Origin: Lichenibacterium minor | Lineage (GTDB): Bacteria; Pseudomonadota; Alphaproteobacteria; Rhizobiales; Beijerinckiaceae | Direction: 5' to 3' | NCBI RefSeq assembly: GCF_004137685.1 | Contig: NZ_QYBB01000003.1 | Span: 62,001 to 126,000 of the forward strand | Length of the DNA stretch: 64,000 nucleotides | Part shown: one piece after another, positions 37,446 to 45,749 of the stretch | Layout of the letters: every line of letters starts with the position of its first letter | Position numbering within the stretch: position 1 is the stretch's first letter | Program-made: the position numbers and the translations under genes | Notes under the pieces: generated by a model | Told to the model about the DNA's origin: nothing | What the model saw: the letters and a program-made list of their open reading frames with translations, nothing else | Databases searched by the model: none

Positions 37446-37511
37446 CTGACATCGCAGGCGGGCGGGCCCATATGGGTGGGGCCGCCGAGCGCGGGGCTTC
37501 GAGGGTCTGTG

Positions 37512-38216
37512 ATGGTTCAAGCTGCGATCTCGCTCGACGGTGTGCACGTGAGTCTGGGGCGGGCGGCGGCCCGAGTCCATATCCTGAAGGGGATCGATCT
37601 CGCGGTGGCCAAGGGCGAAGCGGTGGGCCTCACGGGGCCGTCGGGCTCCGGCAAGTCGACGCTGCTGAGCGTCCTGGCCGGGCTGGAGCGTCCGGAGCGC
37701 GGCAGCGTCACGGTCGACGGCACCCGCATCGACGGGCTCGACGAGGACCGCCTTGCGCGGTTCCGCGGCCGCCACATCGGCATCGTGTTCCAAAGCTTCC
37801 ACCTCATCCCGACCATGACGGCGCTGGAAAACGTCGCCGTGCCCTTGGAACTCGCCGGCCGGGCCGACGCCTTCGCGCGGGCCGCTGCCGAGCTGCGCGG
37901 GGTGGGCCTCGGGGAGCGGCTCGGCCACTACCCGTCGCAGCTGTCGGGCGGCGAACAGCAGCGCGTGGCGCTGGCCCGGGCGCTGGCGCCCGACCCCGCC
38001 ATCCTGGTCGCCGACGAGCCCACCGGCAACCTCGACGAGTCCACCGGCCAGGCCATCATGGACCTCATCTTCGCCACCCGGCGCGAGCGCGGCGCCACGC
38101 TGGTGCTGGTGACCCACGACGCGGGCCTGGCGGCGCGCTGCGACCGCACGGTGAGGATCCGCTCCGGCACGGTCGAATCCGACACGGCCCGCGCGTCGGC
38201 CGGAGCCGCCGCTTGA
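37512..38216 (+). CDS. ybbA: ABC transporter ATP-binding protein, YbbA type
   Basis: A 234-residue MacB/LolD-class ATPase. Walker A GPSGSGKSTLLS, Q-loop in IVFQSFHLIP, signature LSGGEQQRVALARAL, Walker B ILVADEPTGNLD and H-loop LVTHD are all intact. It should power the YbbP-like permease encoded next, probably for extraction or export of a lipid-like substrate or for envelope stress functions; substrate unknown. Its stop lies next to the permease start. Confidence 0.9.
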   Translation: MVQAAISLDGVHVSLGRAAARVHILKGIDLAVAKGEAVGLTGPSGSGKSTLLSVLAGLERPERGSVTVDGTRIDGLDEDRLARFRGRHIGIVFQSFHLIPTMTALENVAVPLELAGRADAFARAAAELRGVGLGERLGHYPSQLSGGEQQRVALARALAPDPAILVADEPTGNLDESTGQAIMDLIFATRRERGATLVLVTHDAGLAARCDRTVRIRSGTVESDTARASAGAAA

Positions 38217-38260
38217 GCGCCCGCGCCGAACCCGGCGCCGCCGCGCGCCGCGGGGGCGGG

Positions 38261-40798
38261 ATGCCCCCCAGCGGGCCCATCGCGCTGCGCCTCGCCTGGC
38301 GGGACCTGCGCGGCGGGCTCGGCGGCTACTGGATCTTCCTCGTCTGCATCGCCCTCGGGGTCGCCGCCATCGCGGGCGTGGGCTCGGTGGCGGGAAGCCT
38401 GTCGGACGGGCTCGGGCGGGAAGGCCGCACCATGCTGGGCGGGGACGCCGCCTTCGCCACCGTGTCGCAGCCGCTCGGGGCGCCGGAGCGCGACTGGCTG
38501 GCGGCGCGGGGTCGCCTGAGCCAGGTCGTCACGGCGCGCTCGATGGCGCGGGCCGGCGACCAGGCGAGCCTGGTCGACGTCAAGGCGGTCGACGGCGCCT
38601 ATCCGACGGCCGGAACCGTGGCGCTCGACCCCGCGCAGCCGCTCGACGTCGCGCTCGCGGACCACGACGGCCGCCCCGGCCTCGTCGCCGACGCCGCCCT
38701 GGCGGACCGGCTCGGCGTGAAGGTCGGCGACGCCGTCGCGATCGGCGCCGGCGCCTTCACCCTGCGGGGGGTCATCCGCTCGGAGCCGGACCGGCTCGCC
38801 GGCGGCATCGCCTTCGCGCCCGGCGTGCTGATGAGCCGGGCGGGGCTCGACGCCACGGGGCTGATCCAGCCCGGATCGCTCGCCAAGTTCACGGCTCGGC
38901 TCGACCTCGCGGGGCCGGCCGACGACGCCGCGCTGGCCCGCCTCGTCACGGACGCCCGGGCCGCCTTCCCCGAAGCCGGCTGGGAGATCAAGACGCGGAA
39001 CAACGTGTCCCCCGAGTTCGACCGCAACCTCGGCCGCTTCACCCAGTTCCTGACGCTGATCGGCCTCACCGCGCTCGTGGTCGGCGGCGTCGGCGTCGCC
39101 AACGCCGTCAAGGCCGCGATGGAACGGAAACGCGCCAGCCTGGCCGTGCTGAAGGCGCTCGGCGCGCCGGGCGGCTCGGTCTTCGCCATGGGGCTCGCCC
39201 AGGTCATGCTGGTGGCGCTGTTCGGCGTGCTGGCGGGCGTGGTCGCCGGCGCGGCCCTCCCCTATGCGGCGGCGGCGGGCCTGGGCGCCCTGCTCCCGCT
39301 CCCCATCGTGGCGGGCCTTCACCCGGCGGCGCTGGGGCTCGGCGCGCTCTACGGCTTCCTCACCGCGCTGGTGTTCTCGCTGCCGACGCTCGGCCGCGTC
39401 CACGACGTGCCGGTGTCGGCGCTGTTCCGGGACGCCGTCGAGCCCGATCCCGGGCGCCTGCGCTTCGGCTACCGGCTGGCCCTGCTCGCCGCCGTGGTGG
39501 CGCTGGCAGGCTGCGCGGTCGGCTTCTCGGAGGACCGCAGGCTCGCCGCCTACGACGTCGGCGCGACGCTGCTGGTGTTCGCGGCGCTGCGCCTGGTCGC
39601 CTGGGGGTTCATGGCGGCGGCCCGCGCCCTGCCCCGTCCCCGCAACGTCGAGCTCAGGCTGGCGCTCGGCAACATCCACCGGCCGGGCGCGCTGACCTCC
39701 GCCGTGGTGCTGTCGCTCGGCCTCGGCCTGACGCTTCTGGTGACGCTGGCGCTGATCGACGACAACATCCAGCGCCAGATCACCGAAGCGCGCCCCGGCG
39801 TGACGCCGTCCTTCTTCTTCGCCGACGTGCCGAACCGCGATGCCGCGGGCTTCCTCGACTTCGTCCGGCAGAAGGCGCCCGCCGCGGTTCTGGAAAACGT
39901 GCCGATCCTGCGGGGCCGCATCACGGCGGTGGACGGCGTGCCGGCCGACAAGGTCCACGCCCGGCAGGGCGCCACCTGGGTGCTGGAAGGGGACCGCGGC
40001 ATCACCTTCGCCGACGCCCCGCCGAAGGGCTCGCGCGTGGTCGTGGGGGATTGGTGGCCGAAGGACTATTCCGGGGTGCCGCTCGTGTCCTTCGACCGGG
40101 AGCTCGCCGACGGCATCGGCCTGAAGCTCGGCCAAAGCGTCACCGTCAACGTGCTGGGCCGCCCCGTCACCGCCAGGGTGGCCAACCTGCGCAAGGTTGA
40201 TTGGCAGAACCTCGGCATCAACTTCGTGATGGTGTTCTCGCCCAACGCGTTCCGCGGCGCCCCCTACATGGAACTCGCCACGGCGGGCTTCCCGACCGAC
40301 GACCCCGCGCGCGACACCGCCCTCGCCCGCGACATCGCCCACAGCTACCCGGCCGTCACGACGGTGCGGGTGCGCGACGTGCTCGAAGCCGTCAACGCCT
40401 TCGTGGGCAAGCTCGGGACCGCCACGCGGGCGGCATCCGCCGTGACGATCCTGTCCTCCGTCCTGGTCCTGTCCGGGGCGCTCGCGGCCGGGCGGCGGGC
40501 GCGCGTCTACGACGCCGTGATGCTGAAGGTGCTCGGCGCCACGCGCCGACGCCTGCTGCTCGCCTTCGTGCTCGAATACGGCATCCTGGGCCTGGGAACG
40601 GCGCTGTTCGGCGTGTTGGCCGGCACGGCGGCGGCCTGGGGCGTGGTGACGGGGGTGATGGGTTTCGACTTCGCCTTCGCGTGGGCGCCGGCGGCGGAGG
40701 CGGCGCTCGCGGCCCTGGTGGTCACCGTGGGGCTCGGCCTCGCGGGGACGTGGCGCATCCTGGGCCAGAAGCCGGCGGGATACCTGCGCTCGTTGTGA
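38261..40798 (+). CDS. ybbP: ABC transporter permease, YbbP type (FtsX-like)
   Basis: An 845-residue permease with about ten membrane helices and two FtsX-type repeats. Segments start with ALRLAWRDLRGGLGGYWIFLVCIALGVAAIAG, followed by a large periplasmic domain, four-helix groups (about 265-400 and 450-560), and a C-terminal FtsX group (about 725-840). Partner of YbbA. The start is uncertain: ATG 38261 matches the usual short lead; TTG 38213 overlaps the ybbA stop (TTGA) and would add 16 residues. Confidence 0.88.
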   Translation: MPPSGPIALRLAWRDLRGGLGGYWIFLVCIALGVAAIAGVGSVAGSLSDGLGREGRTMLGGDAAFATVSQPLGAPERDWLAARGRLSQVVTARSMARAGDQASLVDVKAVDGAYPTAGTVALDPAQPLDVALADHDGRPGLVADAALADRLGVKVGDAVAIGAGAFTLRGVIRSEPDRLAGGIAFAPGVLMSRAGLDATGLIQPGSLAKFTARLDLAGPADDAALARLVTDARAAFPEAGWEIKTRNNVSPEFDRNLGRFTQFLTLIGLTALVVGGVGVANAVKAAMERKRASLAVLKALGAPGGSVFAMGLAQVMLVALFGVLAGVVAGAALPYAAAAGLGALLPLPIVAGLHPAALGLGALYGFLTALVFSLPTLGRVHDVPVSALFRDAVEPDPGRLRFGYRLALLAAVVALAGCAVGFSEDRRLAAYDVGATLLVFAALRLVAWGFMAAARALPRPRNVELRLALGNIHRPGALTSAVVLSLGLGLTLLVTLALIDDNIQRQITEARPGVTPSFFFADVPNRDAAGFLDFVRQKAPAAVLENVPILRGRITAVDGVPADKVHARQGATWVLEGDRGITFADAPPKGSRVVVGDWWPKDYSGVPLVSFDRELADGIGLKLGQSVTVNVLGRPVTARVANLRKVDWQNLGINFVMVFSPNAFRGAPYMELATAGFPTDDPARDTALARDIAHSYPAVTTVRVRDVLEAVNAFVGKLGTATRAASAVTILSSVLVLSGALAAGRRARVYDAVMLKVLGATRRRLLLAFVLEYGILGLGTALFGVLAGTAAAWGVVTGVMGFDFAFAWAPAAEAALAALVVTVGLGLAGTWRILGQKPAGYLRSL

Positions 40799-40926
40799 AT
40801 GGCGGGGCGCCGGGGCGCGCCCCGCGCGCAGTCGCCGCAGGCCGGCGTCCCGGCGGTCGGCGACCCGGCGCCGCGCCGAAACGTTGACGCCGCGGGCGCC
40901 TTCGGCATGCGAGCGAGGCCATGGTC

Positions 40927-41202
40927 ATGAAATCACTGCTGGCCGCCGCCGGCCTCCTGGCCTGCGGCGCCGTCATCCCGGCCGCGACGGCCCAGGTGCT
41001 GCCGTCGCCGCAATACGACCAGCTCGGCGCCGCCCGCGCCGGGGGCGAGAACCCCGCCTACCACGTCAACCGCTACGGCTACGGCAATGACGTGCAGGGG
41101 CCGAACGGCTCCTACGGCGGCTACCCGGCCGGCAGCGCCGGCGCGATCGAACTGCAGAACGAGCACGACATCAAATGCCGGTACGCCCCCGAATCGTGCT
41201 GA
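40927..41202 (+). CDS. Small exported protein, Gly/Tyr-rich
   Basis: A 91-residue protein with a signal peptide (MKSLLAAAGLLACGAVIPAATA cut before QVLP). The mature part is about 70 residues, rich in Gly, Tyr and Asn (HVNRYGYGNDVQGPNGSYGG) and ends KCRYAPESC with two cysteines that could pair. ATG 40927 is chosen since GAGG lies eight bases upstream; ATG 40921 would be two bases away. Family and role unknown. Confidence 0.6.
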   Translation: MKSLLAAAGLLACGAVIPAATAQVLPSPQYDQLGAARAGGENPAYHVNRYGYGNDVQGPNGSYGGYPAGSAGAIELQNEHDIKCRYAPESC

Positions 41203-41277
41203 GGGCCGGGGCGTCCGCGCCCTCGCGTCCTTGCCGATCGGGGCGCTTTGCGGCAGAGCGGGGCCGACGACCGGAGC

Positions 41278-41316
41278 CGCCCTCATGACCGCCTCGCCCT
41301 CATGACCGCCTCGCCC
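41278..41316 (+). repeat. 17-bp tandem duplication at the racemase start
   Basis: The unit CTCATGACCGCCTCGCC occurs twice head to tail (41282-41298, 41299-41315), with matching edges over 41278-41316. It duplicates the start codon in a different frame, because 17 is not a multiple of three. The first copy reads ATG ACC GCC TCG CCC TCA TGA, and its TGA overlaps the ATG of the second copy. Confidence 0.9.
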
Positions 41317-42051
41317 CCTCGGCCGCTGCGCCAGAAGACCATCGGCGTCCTCGGCGGCATGAGCGACGTCGCCACCGCCGACTATTACCGCCTGCTCAAC
41401 GCACGGCTGAACGCCCACCATGGCGGCTGGGACAATGCCGAGATCGTCCTCGTGTCGGTCAACTTCGGCAACATCCAGCACTTCGTCCACGGCGGCCTGT
41501 GGGACGCGGCGCGGGACTACCTCGCCGACAAGGTGGACCGCCTGGAAGCCGCGGGCGTCGACGTCGTGATCTGCGCCACCAACACCATGCATCGCGTCGT
41601 GGCGCCGATCATGGCCGAGCGGGCCACGCCCTTCATCCACATCGTCGACGCCACGGGCGCGGCGGTGCGCGCGGCCGGCCTGCGCCGCGTCGGGCTGCTC
41701 GGCACCGCCGCCACGATGCGGTCGGCCGACATGGCGCAGCGCTACGCGGAGCGGTTCGGCGTCGAGGTCGTGGTGCCGCCCGAGGCCGACATCGTGGCGG
41801 TCGACCGCGTCGTCTTCGACGAACTGGTGCGGCGCGACATCCGGCCGGAATCGAAGGCCGAATACCTCCGCGTGGTCGAAGCCCTCCGGGCCGCCGGCGC
41901 CGAAGGGGTGATCCTCGGCTGCACCGAGATCTTCCTGCTGATCGGCCAGGAGGACCTGCCGGGATTCCCGGTCTTCGACACGACGGCGCTGCACGTGGAG
42001 GCGGCGGTGGCCCACGTCGTCGGCGGGCTCGAAGCGCCGCCCGCGGGTTGA
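41302..42051 (+). CDS. Aspartate/glutamate racemase family protein
   Basis: A 249-residue two-cysteine cofactor-independent racemase-like protein. It begins with KTIGVLGGMSDVATADYYR; catalytic cysteines are in CATNTMH and GCTEIFLL; the spacing matches aspartate racemases. The substrate is probably an acidic amino acid, for D-amino acids in cell wall or metabolism. ATG 41302 has no Shine-Dalgarno of its own; GGAG at 41273-41276 is spaced for ATG 41285 in the first copy of the duplication, so translation may reach it by coupling from a six-codon mini-ORF. Confidence 0.88.
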   Translation: MTASPPRPLRQKTIGVLGGMSDVATADYYRLLNARLNAHHGGWDNAEIVLVSVNFGNIQHFVHGGLWDAARDYLADKVDRLEAAGVDVVICATNTMHRVVAPIMAERATPFIHIVDATGAAVRAAGLRRVGLLGTAATMRSADMAQRYAERFGVEVVVPPEADIVAVDRVVFDELVRRDIRPESKAEYLRVVEALRAAGAEGVILGCTEIFLLIGQEDLPGFPVFDTTALHVEAAVAHVVGGLEAPPAG

Positions 42052-42065
42052 CGCTCTGCCCACCC

Positions 42066-42082
42066 GGCGGAACCCTTCCGCC
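42066..42082. terminator. Hairpin between convergent racemase and prmC
   Basis: GGCGGAA (42066-42072) and TTCCGCC (42076-42082) form a perfect 7-bp stem with a CCC loop in the 46-bp gap between two convergent genes. There is no U-run on either side, so efficiency is doubtful. Confidence 0.4.
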
Positions 42083-42097
42083 ACCGACCTCGCGCCT

Positions 42098-43045
42098 TCA
42101 AGAACGGCCGCGTCCCCGGCCGTCTCGGGACGCGGCTTCCCCGTCCGCGGCGGCGGGCTTCTGCGCTCGGCGTCGTCCGACCGGCGCGTCCGGCGCCGAG
42201 CGGCCCAGGACGGCCCGGGGGATGCCGGCGAGATCGGGCCGGACGCGGACGGCGCCGATCCCCGCCGCGCCCATCAGCTGCGCGACGTCACCGTCCTGTC
42301 CCCGGCCGACCTCGAAACAGGCGATGCCACCCGGCGCCAGGAGGCGCGGCAGATCGGCGGCGAGGACGCGGTAGCAGGCGAGGCCGTCGGCGCCCCCGTC
42401 GAGCGCCGCCGGCGGGTCGTGGTCGCGCACGTCGCGGTCGAGGCCGGGAATGACGGCGCTCTCGATGTAGGGCGGGTTCGACGCCACGACGTCGAAGCGG
42501 CGCGGCCCGAGCGCCGCCGCCCAGTCGCCCTGCAGCACGAGATTTCGGGGCGCGAACCCGTGGGCGGCGAGGTTGCCCCGCGCCACCGCGCAGGCGGCGG
42601 CGGAGCGGTCGACACCCCATCCGGTCGCGCGCGGCAGTTCGGACAGGAGCCCGCACAGGATGGCGCCCGAGCCGGTGCCGAGGTCGAGCACGGTCAACGC
42701 GTCGCCGCGCCGCGGGCCGAGCGCGTCGAGCACCGCCGCCACGACGGTCTCGGTGTCGGGCCTGGGATCGAGCACGTCGGGCGTAACGCGCAGCGTCAGG
42801 CCCCAGAAGTCGCGCCGCCCGAGGATGCGCGACACCGGTTCGCGCGCCGCGCGGCGCGCCACCCAGCCGTCGAGCCTCGCCGCGGCGTCCGGCTGAAGCG
42901 GGCGGTGGGGGTCGAGAACGAGGGCGAGGCGGTCGAGCCCCGCGGCGGCGAGCAGCAGAAGGCGGGCGTCGACCTGGGGGTCGGGAACGTGGGCCGCCGC
43001 GAGCGCCCGTGTGGCGGCGCCGAGGGCGGCGGCGAGGGTCATCAT
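42098..43045 (-). CDS. prmC: Release factor glutamine methyltransferase
   Basis: Methylates the GGQ glutamine of peptide-chain release factors. The 315-residue protein has the N-terminal helical part (VDARLLLLAAAGLDRLAL), SAM-binding LDLGTGSGAI, and catalytic VVASNPPYIE. After the normal family end (FEVGRGQDGDVAQLMGAAG..., then VRVRPDLAGIPRAVLGR) it carries a basic, low-complexity tail of about 35 residues (from SAPDAPVGRRRAQKPAAADG). prfA, the usual neighbour, is absent here. Starts at ATG 43045, or 43042 one codon later. Confidence 0.93.
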   Translation of the reverse strand: MMTLAAALGAATRALAAAHVPDPQVDARLLLLAAAGLDRLALVLDPHRPLQPDAAARLDGWVARRAAREPVSRILGRRDFWGLTLRVTPDVLDPRPDTETVVAAVLDALGPRRGDALTVLDLGTGSGAILCGLLSELPRATGWGVDRSAAACAVARGNLAAHGFAPRNLVLQGDWAAALGPRRFDVVASNPPYIESAVIPGLDRDVRDHDPPAALDGGADGLACYRVLAADLPRLLAPGGIACFEVGRGQDGDVAQLMGAAGIGAVRVRPDLAGIPRAVLGRSAPDAPVGRRRAQKPAAADGEAASRDGRGRGRS

Positions 43046-43068
43046 GGGTCCACCACGTCGAGGGTGCG

Positions 43069-43104
43069 GGCCGCCCGCATCCCCGTCGGGGGGAACGGGC
43101 GGCC
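43069..43104. terminator. Inverted repeat between htpG and prmC
   Basis: GGCCGCCCG (43069-43077) pairs with CGGGCGGCC (43096-43104), and the loop contains CCCC-GTC-GGGG, which can stack as an inner stem. It is in the 71-bp gap downstream of htpG. No U-run; it may be a processing or weak stop site. Confidence 0.35.
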
Positions 43105-43116
43105 GCCGGGGTGGGG

Positions 43117-45036
43117 TCAGCCCGCCGCCTTCTCCATCACGCGCCGCAGGCGCGCCGCGAAGGCTGCGGCATCGGCCGGCAGTTCGCCGTCCATGATGCG
43201 CGCCTCGTCGTGGAGCAGCCAGGCCGAGTCCTCGACGATGGAGCGGTCCCCCTCGCCGGCATGGCGATCGGCCAGCGCCGTCACCAGCGGGTGGCCCGGG
43301 TTGATCTCCAGCACGGGCTTCGACGCCGCACCGCCGAGCTTTCCGTGCTGCGCCAGGATCTTCTCGAGGCGACGGTCCGGGCCGAACTCGGGCGCGATGA
43401 GGCAGGCCGGGCTTTCCGACAGGCGATCCGACGCCCGGACGTCCTCGACGGATTCGGCCAGGGTCTGCTTCATGAAGGCGAGCAGCGTCGCGATCTTCGG
43501 GCCGACCTCCCTGTCGTCGGGCTGCTTCTCGCCCTCGGCCATCGGCACCGACTTGATGTCGGCCGCGCCCTGGGTCACCGATTTGAAGGGCTTGCCCTCG
43601 AAGCCGACGGCGTTCTGCACCCAGAAGGCGTCGACGGCGTCCGGCAGCAGCAGCACCTCGATGCCGCGCGCCCGGAAGCCTTCGAGTTGCGGCGATGTCT
43701 TCAACCGGGCCAGGTCGTCGCCGACGAGGTAGTAGATCGCGGTCTGGTTTTCCCGCAGGTCGGCGACGTATTGCGCGAGGGTGCGGCCGCCGTCGGGGTG
43801 CTTCGTGGACGCGAAGCGGGCCAGCTTGAACAGGCCGTCGCGGCGCTCGGGGTCCTCGTAGATGCCTTCCTTGAGGACGGCCCCGAAGTTCTCCCACACC
43901 TTGCCGAACCCGTCGGCGTCGTTGTCGGCCATCTTGGTCAGGTCGCCGAGGACGCGGTTGGTGACGCCCTTGCGGATGGCGGCGAAGACCGGCGAGTTCT
44001 GCACCATCTCGCGCGACACGTTGAGCGGCAGGTCGGCCGTGTCGACGACGGCGCGCACGAAGCGCAGCCACCCCGGCAGCAGGTCGGCCTCGTCGGAGAT
44101 CAGCACGCGGCGCACGTAGAGCTTGGTCCGGCCCTTGCGCTGGGGGTCGAACAGGTCGAAGGGCTTCGAGCCCGGCACGAAGGCCAGCACCGAATACTCG
44201 TGCCGCCCTTCGGCCCGGTAATGGATCGTCAGCGCCGGCTCGTCGTATTGCGCCGCCAGCGTGCGATAGAACTCGGTATATTGCTCGGGCGTGATGTCGG
44301 CCTTCGACTTCGCCCACAGCGCCGCGCCATCGGTGAGGCGGCGGGCTTCGCCGTCGGGCGTTTCCTGCAGGTCGATCGGCACCGCCACGGCGCCGGAATG
44401 CTCCTTGACCAGGCGCTCGACGCGCCACGGCTCCAGGAATTCCTTCTGGGCCTCCTCGTTGAGGTGCAGGGTCACGCGGGTGCCGCGGGCCGGCGCGTCG
44501 TCGAGCGGCAGGGCCGCGACCGCATAGGAACCCTTGCCGTCGCTGGTCCAGCGCCAGGCCTCGTCGGTGCCGGCGCGGCGGGTGCGGACCTCGACGCTGT
44601 CGGCGACCATGAAGGCCGAATAGAAGCCGATGCCGAACTGGCCGATGAGGTTGCCGCTTTCCTCCTCGGCCTGCGAACCGATCTTGTCCAGGAACGCCTT
44701 GGTGCCAGAGGACGCGATGGTGCCGAGCGCGCGGTCGAGGTCGTCGCGCCCCATGCCGATGCCATTGTCGACCACGGCCAGCGTCCTGGCCTCCTTGTCG
44801 ATGACGACCCGGATGGCGAAGCCTTCGCCGTCGGCGGCGAGGTTGGGCTCGGCGATGGCCTCGTAGCGCAGCTTCTCGCAGGCGTCGGCGGCGTTGGAGA
44901 TGAGCTCGCGCAGGAAGACGTCCCGCTCGGAATAGATCGAGTGGACCATGAGCTCCAGCAGGCGCGACACGTCGGCCTGGAACGTCTTGGTCTCGCCGGC
45001 GCTCTCCGGCGCCGTCTGGATGTCAGCCTCGCTCAT
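43117..45036 (-). CDS. htpG: Molecular chaperone HtpG (Hsp90)
   Basis: Cytosolic ATP-dependent chaperone of 639 residues. N-terminal ATPase domain: ELISNAADACEKLRYEA (nucleotide-binding asparagine), VVDNGIGMGRDDL, and GQFGIGFYSAFMVAD. Middle domain has YVRRVLISDEADLLPGWLRF and VDTADLPLNVSREMVQ with the catalytic arginine region. The C-terminal dimerisation part ends DAAAFAARLRRVMEKAAG. ATG 45036 has GGAGGGA about 12 bases upstream, a bit far. The 274-bp gap to the divergent DUF2794 gene shows no clear heat-shock element. Confidence 0.96.
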   Translation of the reverse strand: MSEADIQTAPESAGETKTFQADVSRLLELMVHSIYSERDVFLRELISNAADACEKLRYEAIAEPNLAADGEGFAIRVVIDKEARTLAVVDNGIGMGRDDLDRALGTIASSGTKAFLDKIGSQAEEESGNLIGQFGIGFYSAFMVADSVEVRTRRAGTDEAWRWTSDGKGSYAVAALPLDDAPARGTRVTLHLNEEAQKEFLEPWRVERLVKEHSGAVAVPIDLQETPDGEARRLTDGAALWAKSKADITPEQYTEFYRTLAAQYDEPALTIHYRAEGRHEYSVLAFVPGSKPFDLFDPQRKGRTKLYVRRVLISDEADLLPGWLRFVRAVVDTADLPLNVSREMVQNSPVFAAIRKGVTNRVLGDLTKMADNDADGFGKVWENFGAVLKEGIYEDPERRDGLFKLARFASTKHPDGGRTLAQYVADLRENQTAIYYLVGDDLARLKTSPQLEGFRARGIEVLLLPDAVDAFWVQNAVGFEGKPFKSVTQGAADIKSVPMAEGEKQPDDREVGPKIATLLAFMKQTLAESVEDVRASDRLSESPACLIAPEFGPDRRLEKILAQHGKLGGAASKPVLEINPGHPLVTALADRHAGEGDRSIVEDSAWLLHDEARIMDGELPADAAAFAARLRRVMEKAAG

Positions 45037-45310
45037 GGAACTCGCGATCCCTCCGAAAGGACCCGCGGCCGCGGGGGAGCGCATGCGCTCCGAACCGCCG
45101 CGGCCGGGGTCTCGTGATGCCGATGCGGGCCGGCCGTGCCGAGCCCCGCCCCCGCGACGAAGCGCCAGGGGCACGGCTCATATCGACGCTCGTTTCCCCG
45201 ACCGCAAGGCGGATCGCGGCGGAAAAGAGACGGCGCCCCGGCCCGGATCCGCAGGCTTGAACCGGGCCGCCGCCGGGGCCATTCTCGTGCTCTCCAAGGG
45301 GGAGCGCGGG

Positions 45311-45724
45311 ATGAGCCAGGGCGAAACGCCGGACGAGGCGAAGCAGCAGGGCGGATCGGTGGCCCCGTTCCCGTCGCGGCGGGCGCCCCCGCCGGCCGCC
45401 GAACCCGCCTTCGTGCCGGCCGCGCCCGTGGTGTCCTTCGATCGGCACGAGCTGCGCGAAATCTTCAACGTCTACGGCCGCCGGGTCGCCGACGGCGAAT
45501 GGCGCGACTATGCCCTCGATTTCCTGCCCGAGAAGGCCGTCTTCTCCATCTACCGCCGCGCGTCCGAAGTGCCGCTGTACCGCGTCGAGAAGGACCCTGC
45601 GCTGGCGCGGCGCCAGGGCGCCTATTCGGTCGTGGCCGCCACGGGGCTGATCCTCAAGCGCGGCCCGGACCTCGCCCGCGTGCTCCAGGCGATCGACCGC
45701 AAGCCGAGGCTCGTCGTGGTGTGA
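45311..45724 (+). CDS. DUF2794 family protein
   Basis: A 137-residue protein of the alphaproteobacterial DUF2794 family. The conserved core is VVSFDRHELREIFNVYGRRV then GEWRDYALDF, FSIYRRASEVPLYRVEKDP and YSVVAATGLILKRG; the first about 40 residues are proline-rich and variable. Function unknown; the family is almost confined to alphaproteobacteria, which helps place this genome. GGGGGAG precedes ATG 45311. Confidence 0.88.
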   Translation: MSQGETPDEAKQQGGSVAPFPSRRAPPPAAEPAFVPAAPVVSFDRHELREIFNVYGRRVADGEWRDYALDFLPEKAVFSIYRRASEVPLYRVEKDPALARRQGAYSVVAATGLILKRGPDLARVLQAIDRKPRLVVV

Positions 45725-45749
45725 CGCCCGGCGGTCGCACGTCCGGGAC

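Noticed and set aside
41302..42051. Racemase gene as broken by the 17-bp duplication
   Set aside because: The duplication lies before the second ATG and leaves the full coding frame intact; both catalytic cysteines are present.
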